Of a stretch of DNA of 64,000 bases, positions 20,403-31,207 are shown piece by piece. Where the stretch lies: NCBI GenBank assembly GCA_015057375.1, contig SVEM01000001.1, positions 62,001-126,000 of the forward strand, read 5' to 3'. A program made the translations under genes and the position numbers. How positions within the stretch are numbered: position 1 is the stretch's first letter; the number at the start of each line of letters is the position of its first letter. Source of the stretch: Lachnospiraceae bacterium (GTDB taxonomy: Bacteria; Bacillota; Clostridia; Lachnospirales; Lachnospiraceae). The notes under the pieces are model-generated. The model was given only the letters and a program-made list of their open reading frames with translations, did no database searches and had not been told where the DNA came from.

Positions 20403-20726
20403 TTAGTTATTCATAAAAAATGCCTTATAGTATTCTTCAAGCTGCGAAAAAAACTCTCTCTTCTCAGTACGCATCTGCTTTATCTTAAGCTCACTTCCGA
20501 TCTCGTCGAAAAGCAAATCATTTTCATCTGCACTTACATGTATAAGAAGCTTCCCTTCCTCTGAAAATGTCAGATATATCTCGCCGCCAACCTCTTCTGT
20601 GTATAGAACACACATAATCTGCAGTTCTTCCTTTACAGCTTCAGGTATACCTGCATAACGGTTGTTAAAATAATATTTCCCCTCATACGCACTGCACACG
20701 CATAATATCATATCATTATTCTGCAT
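20403..20726 (-). CDS. Conserved hypothetical protein (possibly DUF6145-like)
   Basis: 107-aa ORF in an operon gap between argF and coaX with SD AAGGAG; no confidently recognised domain. Confidence 0.6.
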   Translation of the reverse strand: MQNNDMILCVCSAYEGKYYFNNRYAGIPEAVKEELQIMCVLYTEEVGGEIYLTFSEEGKLLIHVSADENDLLFDEIGSELKIKQMRTEKREFFSQLEEYYKAFFMNN

Positions 20727-20738
20727 ATGTATATCTCC

Positions 20739-21722
20739 TTAAAGTGTCGCATACATAACCGCCTTTATTGTGTGAAGACGATTTTCTGCCTCATCAAATA
20801 CAACTGACTGTGTAGATTCAAACACTTCATCTGTAACTTCCATTTCATCAATACCAAACTTTTCTTTAATCTCTCTGCCGACTTCGGTATTAAGATCATG
20901 AAATGCCGGAAGGCAATGCATAAATATTGCTTTCTTTCCTGCATTCTTCATAATTTCAGCATTCACCTGATAAGGAAGCAGGTCATTAATTCTCTCTTCC
21001 CATATATAATCAGGCTCACCCATGGATACCCATACATCTGTATAAATAACATCGGCATCCTTTGTACCCTCTTTTACATCTTCTGTAAGAGTAATACTTC
21101 CGCCAGATTCCTTAGCAAATTCCATACATTTTTCAACAAGCTTTTCATCCGGAAAATACTTCTTTGAAGTACATGCCGTAAAATGCATACCCATCTTTGC
21201 ACAGGCTATCATAATGGAGTTACCCATGTTATATCTGGCATCTCCCATATATACAAACTTAATACCTTTTATATGTCCGAAATGTTCTTTTATTGTAAGC
21301 ATATCCGCAAGAAGCTGTGTAGGATGAAACTCATTGGTAAGACCATTCCACACAGGCACCTCAGCATACTTTGCAAGCTCACACACAAGTTCCTGTCCAT
21401 ATCCTCTGTACTCTATGGCATCGAATATTCTTCCAAGAACTCTTGCTGTATCCGCAATGCTTTCTTTTTTGCCGATCTGTGAACTTTTCGGATCAAGATA
21501 TGTAGTGTGCATACCAAGGTCATTCGCTGCAACTTCAAATGAACATCTTGTTCTTGTACTTGTCTTCTCAAATATAAGCGCAACACTTTTTCCGCGATGT
21601 ATATCATGTGGACGTCCCTTTTTTTTGTCCTCCTTAAGCCTTGCGGCAAGATCTATAAGATATTCAATTTCCTCCGGACTAAAGTCAAGAAGTGTAAGAA
21701 AATTACGTCCTTTAAGGTTCAT
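20739..21722 (-). CDS. argF: Ornithine carbamoyltransferase
   Basis: [22 protein letters not shown]; start chosen at MNLKGRNF with SD GGGAGG. Confidence 0.95.
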   Translation of the reverse strand: MNLKGRNFLTLLDFSPEEIEYLIDLAARLKEDKKKGRPHDIHRGKSVALIFEKTSTRTRCSFEVAANDLGMHTTYLDPKSSQIGKKESIADTARVLGRIFDAIEYRGYGQELVCELAKYAEVPVWNGLTNEFHPTQLLADMLTIKEHFGHIKGIKFVYMGDARYNMGNSIMIACAKMGMHFTACTSKKYFPDEKLVEKCMEFAKESGGSITLTEDVKEGTKDADVIYTDVWVSMGEPDYIWEERINDLLPYQVNAEIMKNAGKKAIFMHCLPAFHDLNTEVGREIKEKFGIDEMEVTDEVFESTQSVVFDEAENRLHTIKAVMYATL

Positions 21723-21769
21723 ATAATAATTCCTCCCAAGAGTCAGATAAAAATGCAAATATATGTTTG

Positions 21770-21798
21770 AATATACTACAAACGCATGTGAATGTCAA
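21770..21798 (-). promoter_or_regulatory. SigA promoter for argF
   Basis: Minus strand TTGACA-17 nt-TATATT; -35 box overlaps the stop codon of the upstream LTA synthase-like gene. Confidence 0.75.
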
Positions 21799-23642
21799 TT
21801 AATCAGGTCCTGTTCAAGTATCTCTTCTGATAGTACTTTTAATGAGATTGCCTTTTCATAATACTCCCTGCATCTATCGTCAAGCGTAAGTTCTTTTCCG
21901 GTATCAGGATCCCATGCCCGTCCCATCTCAAACAGCTCTTCTCTAGGCATCTCATACATCATTCCGTCAGTAACAAACGATCCTGGAAGCATATATGAAG
22001 TAAACGCAACAAATCCACTTTCTGCATTTATAAGGTCCTGACCAAGAACATATTTGTCATCGAGTTCAATATTCAAAAGATTGGCAACCGTAGGATATAT
22101 GTCTATCTGTCCTCCGGTTACAGATATTGTCCTTGTGCATCCGCTTCCCGGAATATTTATAATCATCGGAACTTTCATCATTTCATCATAATCGTATTCT
22201 TTTCCGATAAATCTTGACATATATATATCATTATCATCCATATCCTTATTCAGTCCGTGATGATCACCGTAAAGAACAATAATGCTGTTGTCATACAATC
22301 CCTCTGCTTTAAGTCTTTCGATAAATTGCCCGATAGCTTTATCAGTATAATGCACTGTCTGAAGATATGACGCAAATTTACTTTCAAGGTCGTTATACAT
22401 TACCGGTATCTCGCACTTATCTTCATCAAGAATATACGGATGATGATTGGTAAGTGTCACAACAAATGAAAAGAACTGTCCGGTCTTAGCTTTCATAATA
22501 TCAACTGTCTGTGAAAAAACCGACATATCAGATATACCAAGACCAATTATTTCTGAATCATCAAGATCTTCCATCGCATAGAATTCCTGTATTCCCTGAT
22601 TAGGATATGCTTCATTCCTGTTCCAAAATTCTTTCTCATAGCCATGTACTGCAAATGTATCATAGCCTCTGTCTGTAAGTTTCCATGGAAGCCCGGAAAA
22701 ATTATTATCCTGATATAATGTATATGATTCTCTTTCAGCCGAAGGATATAGTGAATTAAGAGCTGAAAACTCAGCATCCGAAGTATTACCCTTACCAACA
22801 TTTGTGTAAAAATGGTCAAAATATATTGAATCACTTTGTATCAATTTATTTATATTAGGTGTAAGTTCTACTCCGTTATAACTCCTGTTAATTACAAAAT
22901 TCTGCAATGCCTCGACCTGAATCATAATGACATTGCGTCCCTCTGCGATTCCCTGAAGATCATTTTTCGTCTCATTTTGCACATTTTCATTCATCATCTC
23001 TAATACTTCTTCTTTATCAAGACTCGTATCAAAGATTCTGCCTACTGTTTCATCATATATATCTATTGTATGATTCAAAAAAAATTCGTTACTGCATATT
23101 TTTGCAATAAACTTACTGTTAATGGGATTATACACAATGATTATAAATAAACTTATTCCACATATAGCCTTTATATATCTTTGTCTGCGTCCAATCTTAT
23201 TTTCATCATTTCCACTCTTACGTCTCTCAGCAATTCTTATATACCTTCTGAAACAACTTATAAGAATGGGTACATCAAGTAACAGAAAAACACTTGATGG
23301 AATAAATGTTGCTATAAAGCTCTCCGGTACTTTTGCAACATTTTTCACCTGCCATAGCTGTGCTATAGATACGGTCTGGTTATAATAGTTAAAATACATT
23401 GCATCAGCAAACATGGTAATGCTTATAATTATGTAACAAACCGAAAAAATAGTTGATCTGTGTTTTCTGTGTGAAGCGGACAAATGTCCGAAAATGAATA
23501 TAATAATGACTGCACTTATAGGCAGATATAATAAAGAGAAAAAGCTTCCTCCAATCAGATAATAATATATACATAACTTAAGAAGAAAGAATGTAATAAT
23601 TACCTGATTGGATTGAAGCATCTTAGAAATCTTATTTTTCAT
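21795..23642 (-). CDS. LTA synthase family sulfatase-like membrane protein
   Basis: Five N-terminal TM segments then NVIMIQVEALQNFVI...VGKGNTSDAEFSALNSLYP...LYGDHHGLNKD. Confidence 0.9.
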   Translation of the reverse strand: MKNKISKMLQSNQVIITFFLLKLCIYYYLIGGSFFSLLYLPISAVIIIFIFGHLSASHRKHRSTIFSVCYIIISITMFADAMYFNYYNQTVSIAQLWQVKNVAKVPESFIATFIPSSVFLLLDVPILISCFRRYIRIAERRKSGNDENKIGRRQRYIKAICGISLFIIIVYNPINSKFIAKICSNEFFLNHTIDIYDETVGRIFDTSLDKEEVLEMMNENVQNETKNDLQGIAEGRNVIMIQVEALQNFVINRSYNGVELTPNINKLIQSDSIYFDHFYTNVGKGNTSDAEFSALNSLYPSAERESYTLYQDNNFSGLPWKLTDRGYDTFAVHGYEKEFWNRNEAYPNQGIQEFYAMEDLDDSEIIGLGISDMSVFSQTVDIMKAKTGQFFSFVVTLTNHHPYILDEDKCEIPVMYNDLESKFASYLQTVHYTDKAIGQFIERLKAEGLYDNSIIVLYGDHHGLNKDMDDNDIYMSRFIGKEYDYDEMMKVPMIINIPGSGCTRTISVTGGQIDIYPTVANLLNIELDDKYVLGQDLINAESGFVAFTSYMLPGSFVTDGMMYEMPREELFEMGRAWDPDTGKELTLDDRCREYYEKAISLKVLSEEILEQDLIN

Positions 23643-24603
23643 CGTCCTTTATAACTTCCGTAAATGATTTTGCAAGACCTGCAATTCCCTGAATCTCAGA
23701 AGGTATAATAATCTTTGTTGCTTTTCCGTCAGCAGCCTTTGCAAATGCCTCAAGACTCTTAAGAGTAATAACCTCACCACTTGGCATAGCTTCATTAAGA
23801 AATCTGATACCGTCTGCATTAGCTTTCTGAACTGTAAGAATAGCTTCAGCCTGACCTTCAGCCTCACGGATTGTAGCTTCTTTCTTAGCTTCTGCACGAA
23901 GAATAGCAGCTTCCTTCTCAGCCTCTGCATCAAGAATAGCAGACTCTTTTTTACCTTCTGCAACAAGAATGGTTGATTTCTTCTCACCTTCAGCGATAAG
24001 AATAGCCTCTCTTCTCTCACGCTCTGCTTTCATCTGTTTTTCCATTGCATCCTGTATTGCAGCAGGCGGAATAATATTCTTAAGCTCTACACGGTTTACC
24101 TTGATTCCCCAAGGATCTGTAGCAACATCAAGAGATACTCTCATCTTGGTATTGATAATCTCACGTGAAGTAAGAGTCTCGTCAAGTTCAAGATCACCTA
24201 TGATGTTACGAAGTGTGGTAGCTGTAAGATTCTCAATAGCCATGATCGGATTCTCAACTCCATAAGCATAAAGCTTAGGATCTGTTATCTGATAAAATAC
24301 TACCGTATCAATACGCATGGTAACATTATCTTTAGTTATAACCGGCTGAGGTGCAAAGTCCACCACCTGCTCTTTAAGAATAACTCTCTTTGCAACCTTA
24401 TCAATAACCGGAATCTTAAAATGTATACCAACTGACCATGTAGCCTGATATCCACCAAGTCTCTCAACAACAAATGCAGTCGCCTGCGGCACTATCTTTA
24501 CACATGATGTAACAATAAGAAGTAAAACAATTACAACAAATAAAACTGCGGTAAATCCGCCTAAATTAAGAACTGCCTCTGTAAGTAACATATTAATCAT
24601 CAT
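23632..24603 (-). CDS. SPFH/Band 7 (stomatin-like, QmcA-type) protein
   Basis: ATAFVVERLGGYQATWSVGIHFKIPVIDKVAKRV; Ala/Glu-rich coiled coil EGEKKSTILVAEGKKESAILDAEAEKEA. Confidence 0.93.
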   Translation of the reverse strand: MMINMLLTEAVLNLGGFTAVLFVVIVLLLIVTSCVKIVPQATAFVVERLGGYQATWSVGIHFKIPVIDKVAKRVILKEQVVDFAPQPVITKDNVTMRIDTVVFYQITDPKLYAYGVENPIMAIENLTATTLRNIIGDLELDETLTSREIINTKMRVSLDVATDPWGIKVNRVELKNIIPPAAIQDAMEKQMKAERERREAILIAEGEKKSTILVAEGKKESAILDAEAEKEAAILRAEAKKEATIREAEGQAEAILTVQKANADGIRFLNEAMPSGEVITLKSLEAFAKAADGKATKIIIPSEIQGIAGLAKSFTEVIKDDEK

Positions 24604-25054
24604 TTTCCCCCTTTTCCCCTGTCTCTTCTAACAGGCTTACAATAAGCTTGGCACCCGATATGGCATCAATAACCACCGTACTGCCTTTCTCAATACAATC
24701 GTTGTTATCCTCGGTTCTCGCCATCCATTCCACACCATTAACACTTACATAACCCATGGCATTGAGATTATCAATAGTTTCTAAAACTTTAGCTTTTTGT
24801 CCTACAAGACTGTCAGCATTAGTTTTAATTCTGTCCTGATTAAAAAACTTCACAGCAATAGGTCGTGTGAAAATCAGTGAGACCACAGATACAACAACAA
24901 AAACTATAATCTGAACTATAAGATTTCCTCCGAGCAATGCCGTCACAAAAGCTGCAAGTGCTCCGATTGCAAACCATATAGTAGTCAGGCCAAGCGAAAT
25001 GATTTCAAACAAAATCAACGCGGCCATAAATACAAGCCAGTAATAGCTCTCCAT
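24593..25054 (-). CDS. NfeD family membrane protein
   Basis: TM segments then OB-fold VGQKAKVLETIDNLNAMGYVSVNGVEWMARTEDN; paired with SPFH gene. Confidence 0.9.
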   Translation of the reverse strand: MESYYWLVFMAALILFEIISLGLTTIWFAIGALAAFVTALLGGNLIVQIIVFVVVSVVSLIFTRPIAVKFFNQDRIKTNADSLVGQKAKVLETIDNLNAMGYVSVNGVEWMARTEDNNDCIEKGSTVVIDAISGAKLIVSLLEETGEKGENDD

Positions 25055-25092
25055 ACTCGATTCCTCCCCTCTGAAATAATTTTAATATTCGA

Positions 25093-25941
25093 CTATATAA
25101 ATGTCAACACGCTATCGTACATAATAATTCCCGCTGCAACAGCTGCATTTAAGGATTCAGAAACAGGATTCATAGGTATTTTAATCAGTTCATCACTCCC
25201 CAAAAGTGTATCACTTGATATTCCGCGCGATTCATTTCCAATAATAAATGCACTTTTGTTATCATAACTAACTTCTCTTATATCTTTCCCGGAAAGTGCA
25301 GTTGCGTATACCCGGACACCTTCTTTTTTACATAACTCCAGTGCCTCTTTTGTATTATCAACATACGAAAACGGCAATCTTAATATTGCACCCATGGTCG
25401 ATCTTACTACCTTAGGATTATATGCAGATACACATCCTTTTGTCATTATTATTCCATCAAAATGTGCTGCTTCTGCCGTTCTGAATATTGTACCGAGATT
25501 GCCCGGATCCTGTACATCTTCCAATATCAACAATCTGAGATTATCTTTTTGTGTATTTTTAGTTATAATACTATCCGGTGTCATATCATTTACAGGTACA
25601 AGTGCCAGCATACCTTGCGGATTCACGGTATCAGTCATTACAGAAAAAACATGATCGCTTACTATATCATATGTATATTTTGAAATTACATCCATAACTT
25701 CAGCACTCGTAAGCCCACCATATCTGTTGTTGTTATTCTCAGTACCGTTTGTCAGATCATTATATACGGATTCTGATATATATATGCGCGATACACAGTT
25801 ATGATGTGCCGCCTCAAGAACCATCTTCGGCCCTTCAATTATATACAATCCCTGACGTTTTCTGTCTTTTGCACTGTCTCTTAACTTTATTATATTTTTT
25901 ATCTGCTCATTTTTGACACTTTCAATTATCATATATAACAC
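25093..25941 (-). CDS. TrmH/SpoU-family RNA 2'-O-methyltransferase
   Basis: LILEDVQDPGNLGTIFRTAEAAHFDGI; FIIGNESRGIS; IPMNPVSESLNAAVAAGI. Confidence 0.95.
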   Translation of the reverse strand: MLYMIIESVKNEQIKNIIKLRDSAKDRKRQGLYIIEGPKMVLEAAHHNCVSRIYISESVYNDLTNGTENNNNRYGGLTSAEVMDVISKYTYDIVSDHVFSVMTDTVNPQGMLALVPVNDMTPDSIITKNTQKDNLRLLILEDVQDPGNLGTIFRTAEAAHFDGIIMTKGCVSAYNPKVVRSTMGAILRLPFSYVDNTKEALELCKKEGVRVYATALSGKDIREVSYDNKSAFIIGNESRGISSDTLLGSDELIKIPMNPVSESLNAAVAAGIIMYDSVLTFI

Positions 25942-25986
25942 TCAATCCTTATAATATGACGTTCGCGTTTACCACACTCAATAACA

Positions 25987-27051
25987 TTAAATCTTAGCAA
26001 GCTTTGCACTCTGGTCTGCTGTTGTAAGACTGTCAATAACCTCTGTCAAATCTCCATCCATTATTTCTGAAAGTCTGTGACTTGTAAGCTTAATTCTGTG
26101 ATCGGTAACTCTGCTCTGTGGATAATTATATGTTCTTATTTTCTCTGATCTGTCACCTGTTCCTACCTGACTTCTTCTTGCCTCTGCTTCTGCATCATGA
26201 GCTTTTGATAATTCAAGTTCATAAAGTCGTGAACGAAGTACCTTAAGAGCTTTATCTTTATTCTTAAGCTGTGACTTTTCATCCTGACATGAAATAACTA
26301 TACCTGTAGGAATATGTGTAAGTCTTACGGCTGAGTCAGTTGTATTTACACACTGTCCGCCATTTCCCGAAGCACGGAACACATCAAATCTACAGTCATT
26401 CATATCTATCTGAACATCTACCTCTTCTGCCTCCGGCATAATTGCAACGGTAGCTGTGGATGTATGAATACGTCCGCCCGATTCAGTAACAGGAATACGT
26501 TGTACTCTGTGCACTCCACTCTCGTACTTGAGTTTGGAATACGCACCGTCACCTTCAATCATAAATACAACTTCCTTAAATCCTCCGAGACCATTCTCGT
26601 TAGAGTTCATCATATCTATCTTCCAGTTGCTTCTTTCTGCATATCTCACATACATTCTGAACAAATCAGCAGCAAACAGTGCAGCCTCATCACCACCTGC
26701 ACCACCTCGTATCTCGACTATAACGTTCTTGCTGTCATTAGGGTCCTTTGGCAGAAGAAGTATCTTAAGATCATGCTCTATTCCGTCAATTCTGCTTCGG
26801 CATTCATTTAACTCTTCCTTTGCAAGCTCTCGCATATCTTCGTCTTTTTCTTCTTCCAATATAAGAAGACTGTCTTCAATTCCGGCCTTTACTTCTTTAT
26901 ACTCCTTGTATTTTTCAACAAGCGGCATAAGATCCGTCTGCTCTTTCATAAGCTTTCTGTATCTGTTCTGGTCGTTAAGCACATCCTGGTCACTAAGCTC
27001 ATTAAGAAGTTCCTCATAATGAAGAACAACATCCTCTAAATGTTCAAACAT
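25987..27051 (-). CDS. prfA: Peptide chain release factor 1
   Basis: [35 protein letters not shown] (GGQ); start chosen at MFEHLEDV. Confidence 0.96.
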   Translation of the reverse strand: MFEHLEDVVLHYEELLNELSDQDVLNDQNRYRKLMKEQTDLMPLVEKYKEYKEVKAGIEDSLLILEEEKDEDMRELAKEELNECRSRIDGIEHDLKILLLPKDPNDSKNVIVEIRGGAGGDEAALFAADLFRMYVRYAERSNWKIDMMNSNENGLGGFKEVVFMIEGDGAYSKLKYESGVHRVQRIPVTESGGRIHTSTATVAIMPEAEEVDVQIDMNDCRFDVFRASGNGGQCVNTTDSAVRLTHIPTGIVISCQDEKSQLKNKDKALKVLRSRLYELELSKAHDAEAEARRSQVGTGDRSEKIRTYNYPQSRVTDHRIKLTSHRLSEIMDGDLTEVIDSLTTADQSAKLAKI

Positions 27052-27052
27052 A

Positions 27053-27895
27053 TTATACCTCCACTGCTTTATATCTTCCCCACACAACTCTGTCTAGTCC
27101 TGCAAGGTCTTTAATAACATGTATATCTGATAAATTATTTTCTTCCATCAGGCCAATTATATCTTTCGCCTGACTACATCCTATTTCAAAACATATTACT
27201 CCATTATCATTAATATGTCCATCTATTCCATTAAGTATTTTTCTGTAACAAACAAGTCCGTCGCATCCTCCTCGAAGTGCAAGATGTGGTTCATGAGCAT
27301 AAACTTCTGCATCAAGTTCTTCCATCTCTTCATCAGTAATATATGGCGGATTTGACACCAAAATATCATACGAACCGGTTATATTTTCCCAAATATCACT
27401 ATGAATGAACTCTATGTCTGCCTGATTATTTTTTGCATTGTACTCTGCAACCTTTAATGCATCTTCTGATATGTCAGATGCCGAAACAGCTGCAGCATTT
27501 CCACACTTTGCAATACTTACTGCAATACAACCCGAACCGGTACACATATCAAGTACAGTTCGTCCTTGTGATATTCCTATTACATACTCTACGAGAACTT
27601 CAGTATCCTGCCTTGGTATAAGAACATTCTCATTTACCTTAAATAAAAGGCCGTAAAATTCCTGCTCACCGGTTATATACTGCAAAGGCTCATGCTCTGC
27701 CCTGCGCGATATATACGACATATATTCCGCCACTTTCAAATCGTCTACGGACTCATTCATTCTCATATAATATTCACTTTTATTTATTCCCAAATAATAT
27801 GATAGCAGATACCATGCATCAAGCTTGTATTCATTTACACAGGCTTTATGTAGTGTATCTGCACCCATATCAAGCATTTCTTTGATTGTCATCAT
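27053..27895 (-). CDS. prmC: Release factor glutamine methyltransferase
   Basis: [25 protein letters not shown] (NPPY). Confidence 0.95.
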   Translation of the reverse strand: MMTIKEMLDMGADTLHKACVNEYKLDAWYLLSYYLGINKSEYYMRMNESVDDLKVAEYMSYISRRAEHEPLQYITGEQEFYGLLFKVNENVLIPRQDTEVLVEYVIGISQGRTVLDMCTGSGCIAVSIAKCGNAAAVSASDISEDALKVAEYNAKNNQADIEFIHSDIWENITGSYDILVSNPPYITDEEMEELDAEVYAHEPHLALRGGCDGLVCYRKILNGIDGHINDNGVICFEIGCSQAKDIIGLMEENNLSDIHVIKDLAGLDRVVWGRYKAVEV

Positions 27896-29016
27896 TCATC
27901 GCTCTTTTTTATGTTCTTTGTATAAGACTCAAGCTCTCTGAGAATATCTTCAATGGATTCCTCTTTTTCGCCGGCGATTTCTTCAGAAGCTTCCGCAAAA
28001 TCATCTTCACCATCGATAGTAATTGTCTCAAATGCAGGCTTTTTAACATCCATAGGAGTTTCTTCTGTTTCCTCAGTCTGCTCGTAATCTCTACCCTGAT
28101 ACTTTCTCCAGTCGAATACCGCTTCAACAGATGCTATAGCAACTTCTAACATGTCGTCTGTAGGCTCTTTTGTTGTAAGTGCCTGAAGCCACATTCCCGG
28201 ACGGCTTAATATGTCCATTACTCTGCCTTTAGATCTGCCTGCAAATCTTATAAACTCATAAGCAATACCCGCAATAATAGGTATAAGCACAATTCTTAAC
28301 AAAATTCTCAACCACAATGTATCGGTCTGTATAAATAAAAATACGATCATAGTAATAAGAACAACATACAGAAGAAAACTTGTTCCGCATCTCTTATGTT
28401 CTTTGCTCTGCTTTCTTGCATTATCTACATTAAGCTCAAGTCCGCGTTCAACACAGTTGATAACCTTATGCTCTGCACCATGATACATAAAGACGCGCTT
28501 TATCTCTTTCATGAATGTTATGGCTTTAACATATAAAATGAACATGATAAGTCTGATTACACCTTCTATAATACTGCGTACCACATAAGATTCTATCCTG
28601 CCCTTAAAAAGTTCGGCAAGCGCAAATGGAATAAGCATAAATATGGCAAGTGCAAATATTATGGATATCGCCATGACCATACCCATAACAATAGCTTCTT
28701 TCTTTTCCTTTTTCTCTTTTGCAGCCTTAGAGCGTCTTTCTCTTAAAGAAGCATCTTTGTCAAGTTCTTCTTCCTCATAAAAGCTTGCAGAAAACATAAG
28801 TGTTCTCATTCCAAGTATGAGCGAATCAATAAATGCCGCTACGCCTCGAAGTATCGGTAACTTAAAAAGGAAAATGCGTTCAGTAATACCTACATATATT
28901 CCTTTACTTATCTCAATACTGTCATTAGGTGTTCTTACTGCCACGGCATAATTCTTCTTATTACGCATCATAACGCCTTCAATGACTGCCTGTCCACCGA
29001 TTCCGGATGGTCTCAT
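27892..29016 (-). CDS. DUF1385 family membrane protein
   Basis: MRPSGIGGQAVIEGVMMRNKKNYAVAVR; YHGAEHKVINCVERG; start chosen at 29016 with SD CGGAGG, not the longer ORF that overlaps rpmE. Confidence 0.9.
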   Translation of the reverse strand: MRPSGIGGQAVIEGVMMRNKKNYAVAVRTPNDSIEISKGIYVGITERIFLFKLPILRGVAAFIDSLILGMRTLMFSASFYEEEELDKDASLRERRSKAAKEKKEKKEAIVMGMVMAISIIFALAIFMLIPFALAELFKGRIESYVVRSIIEGVIRLIMFILYVKAITFMKEIKRVFMYHGAEHKVINCVERGLELNVDNARKQSKEHKRCGTSFLLYVVLITMIVFLFIQTDTLWLRILLRIVLIPIIAGIAYEFIRFAGRSKGRVMDILSRPGMWLQALTTKEPTDDMLEVAIASVEAVFDWRKYQGRDYEQTEETEETPMDVKKPAFETITIDGEDDFAEASEEIAGEKEESIEDILRELESYTKNIKKSDE

Positions 29017-29032
29017 AACACACACCTCCGTT

Positions 29033-29072
29033 ATAAAATAAAATAGGTCAGGACACAAGTATCCTAACCTAT
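29033..29072 (-). terminator. Terminator/attenuator between rpmE and the DUF1385-prmC-prfA operon
   Basis: Minus strand ATAGGTTAGGA-N8-TCCTGACCTAT (11 bp, one GU) followed by T-rich TTTATTTTAT. Confidence 0.75.
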
Positions 29073-29086
29073 AATTAAAAAGCCTA

Positions 29087-29302
29087 TTAGTTCTGTGTAA
29101 AACCGTACTTACGGTTAAATCTGTCAATAGCTCCTCTGGCAGTTACTGTTCTCTGCTGTCCTGTATAGAATGGATGACACTTAGAACAAACTTCTACGTG
29201 AATATCATCTTTAGTTGAACCTGTAACGAACTCGTTACCACAGTTGCAGACAACCTTTGCCTGATAATATGTTGGCTGTATATCCTGTTTCATCTTTTTC
29301 AC
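29087..29302 (-). CDS. rpmE: 50S ribosomal protein L31
   Basis: [35 protein letters not shown]; zinc-ribbon type with CxC and CxxC. Confidence 0.95.
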   Translation of the reverse strand: MKKMKQDIQPTYYQAKVVCNCGNEFVTGSTKDDIHVEVCSKCHPFYTGQQRTVTARGAIDRFNRKYGFTQN

Positions 29303-29357
29303 CTCTCTACCTATAAATCATGTCAAACATCTTTTAATTTGACAAAATAACTTCTGT

Positions 29358-29386
29358 ATTGTAGCACAGTTTTGTATTAAGTGCAA
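29358..29386 (-). promoter_or_regulatory. SigA promoter for rpmE
   Basis: Minus strand TTGCAC-17 nt-TACAAT, in the rho-rpmE gap. Confidence 0.7.
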
Positions 29387-29395
29387 GTAAAATAA

Positions 29396-30994
29396 TTAAA
29401 CGATTTTAACTTTTTTTATCATTTCGACAAACTCGTTGTTATTCTTTGTTCTGATAAACAAATTAATAATCTGTTCTACGGCCTCATCAGACTTCATTCC
29501 GTTTAATGCCTTTCGCATTAAGAAGCTTGCTTCCATCTCCGGTTGTGTGAGAAGTAAGTCTTCACGTCTTGTACTTGACTTAGGAAGATCGATGGCCGGG
29601 AATATTCTTTTCTCTGAAAGACTTCTGTCCAGAACAAGTTCCATATTACCTGTTCCTTTAAATTCCTCGAATACAACATCATCCATTCTGCTTCCCGTAT
29701 CAACAAGCGCTGTTGCAAGAATTGTAAGACTTCCTCCCTCACGCATATTTCTAGCTGCACCGAAAAACTTCTTAGGCATATGAAGTGCCGCCGGATCAAG
29801 ACCACCCGAAAGTGTTCTTCCGCTAGGCTGTACGGTAAGATTGTATGCTCTTGCAAGTCTTGTAATACTGTCAAGAAGTATCATGACATCTCTTCCATGC
29901 TCAACAAGTCTCTTTGCACGCTCTATAACCATCTCTGATACACGCTTATGATTATCCGGCAACTCATCAAATGTTGAGTAAATAACCTCTACATGCTCTC
30001 CCTCGATAGATTCTTTTATGTCAGTAACTTCCTCAGGTCTTTCATCTATAAGAAGAATAATAAGATGCATCTCAGGATGATTCTTAGTAACCGCTTTAGC
30101 AACCTGCTTAAGAAGTGTTGTCTTACCTGTCTTAGGCTGAGAAACTATCATACCTCTCTGTCCCTTACCTATAGGAGATATAAGATCCACCATTCTCATT
30201 GCAACACCTGAACCTGCTGTTTCAAGATGTATTCTCTTATTAGGAAATATAGGTGTAAGATCTTCAAACTTAGGACGGTTCATAAGTACTGATGAATTAT
30301 ATCCATTAACCGACTTTATATAAAGAAGTGCCGAAAACTTCTCATTCTGACTCTTAATCCTTGTATTACCAACAATGATATCTCCGCTTCTGAGCCCGAA
30401 TCTTCTTATAAGTGCAGGCGAAACATAAACATCCTGTTCTCCCGGAAGGAAATTATCACATCTGATAAATCCGTATCCGTCGCCCATGACCTCCAAAATA
30501 CCACTCTTTATCTCTCCGCTGTCAAGCTGTTCAATATCCGTAGGACTACTTACATAATTCTTAGATACCTGTCTGGCTGTATTCGTATTCGCTCCTGAAT
30601 TATTATTGTATATCTGTGTATTAGTACTATGTGAGTTATTATTAGAATTATTGTTGTGAGAATTGTTTTGTGAGTTCTGCATATTGTTTTTTGGCTTTCT
30701 GTAAGCCTGATGTTCTTGTACCGGCCTTTCATGAACCATATCCGATGACGGCTTAACCGGTATCTTCTTTTCAGTTTCCTGCTTTACATTTTTCTGCGCT
30801 TCCGTGGTCTGCTTTGCAGGAATCTGCTTTGTGGCGGGTTTTACCGTAACTGATTTTGCTATAGGCTTATTTTCTGCATCAGCCTCAACAAGACGTTCGA
30901 TAAGTTCTGCTTTTTTTAACATACTTATCTTCGACAACCCTCTTTCTTTCGCAATAGCTTTAAGCTCTGCAAGGGATTTTGCAGTATAATCCAT
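29396..30994 (-). CDS. rho: Transcription termination factor Rho with Asn-rich insertion
   Basis: N-terminal Rho-N helices; GYGFIR cold-shock-like domain; SQPKTGKTTLLKQVA Walker A; low-complexity NNMQNSQNNSHNNNSNNNSHSTNTQIYNNNSGANTNT at residues ~103-139. Confidence 0.96.
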   Translation of the reverse strand: MDYTAKSLAELKAIAKERGLSKISMLKKAELIERLVEADAENKPIAKSVTVKPATKQIPAKQTTEAQKNVKQETEKKIPVKPSSDMVHERPVQEHQAYRKPKNNMQNSQNNSHNNNSNNNSHSTNTQIYNNNSGANTNTARQVSKNYVSSPTDIEQLDSGEIKSGILEVMGDGYGFIRCDNFLPGEQDVYVSPALIRRFGLRSGDIIVGNTRIKSQNEKFSALLYIKSVNGYNSSVLMNRPKFEDLTPIFPNKRIHLETAGSGVAMRMVDLISPIGKGQRGMIVSQPKTGKTTLLKQVAKAVTKNHPEMHLIILLIDERPEEVTDIKESIEGEHVEVIYSTFDELPDNHKRVSEMVIERAKRLVEHGRDVMILLDSITRLARAYNLTVQPSGRTLSGGLDPAALHMPKKFFGAARNMREGGSLTILATALVDTGSRMDDVVFEEFKGTGNMELVLDRSLSEKRIFPAIDLPKSSTRREDLLLTQPEMEASFLMRKALNGMKSDEAVEQIINLFIRTKNNNEFVEMIKKVKIV

Positions 30995-31164
30995 ATATAA
31001 CCTCCGTTTTCTGTAAACAATTATACTTGTATATGTAAATAAAAAAATGTGAAACGTTAATAATGAAAATTGATAATCTGAAACAAAATGATAATTAGGA
31101 TAAAACTACTTTGACACATTATATACTATGAAATATATATTTGTAAAGGAATTATTTTACAACA

Positions 31165-31196
31165 GCAGGAAAACGCAAATTCTTGCATTCTCCTGC
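31165..31196 (-). terminator. Candidate weak terminator at the 3' end of the polysaccharide operon
   Basis: GCAGGA-4-GCAA-4-TTGC-4-TCCTGC inverted repeat just after the epimerase stop; only a weak T-tract on the minus strand. Confidence 0.4.
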
Positions 31197-31207
31197 CTAA
31201 TAATTAT

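Noticed and set aside
23649-24020. 123-aa minus ORF inside the SPFH gene
   Set aside because: Alternate-frame reading of the repetitive Ala/Glu-rich coiled-coil coding region (Leu/Arg-rich); not a separate gene.
30550-30732. Tandem repeat or sequencing artefact in the N-terminal rho region
   Set aside because: The Asn codons are mixed AAT/AAC with interspersed Ser/His/Gln, the frame is preserved, and it is a known property of some Rho proteins, so it is coding low complexity, not an artefact.
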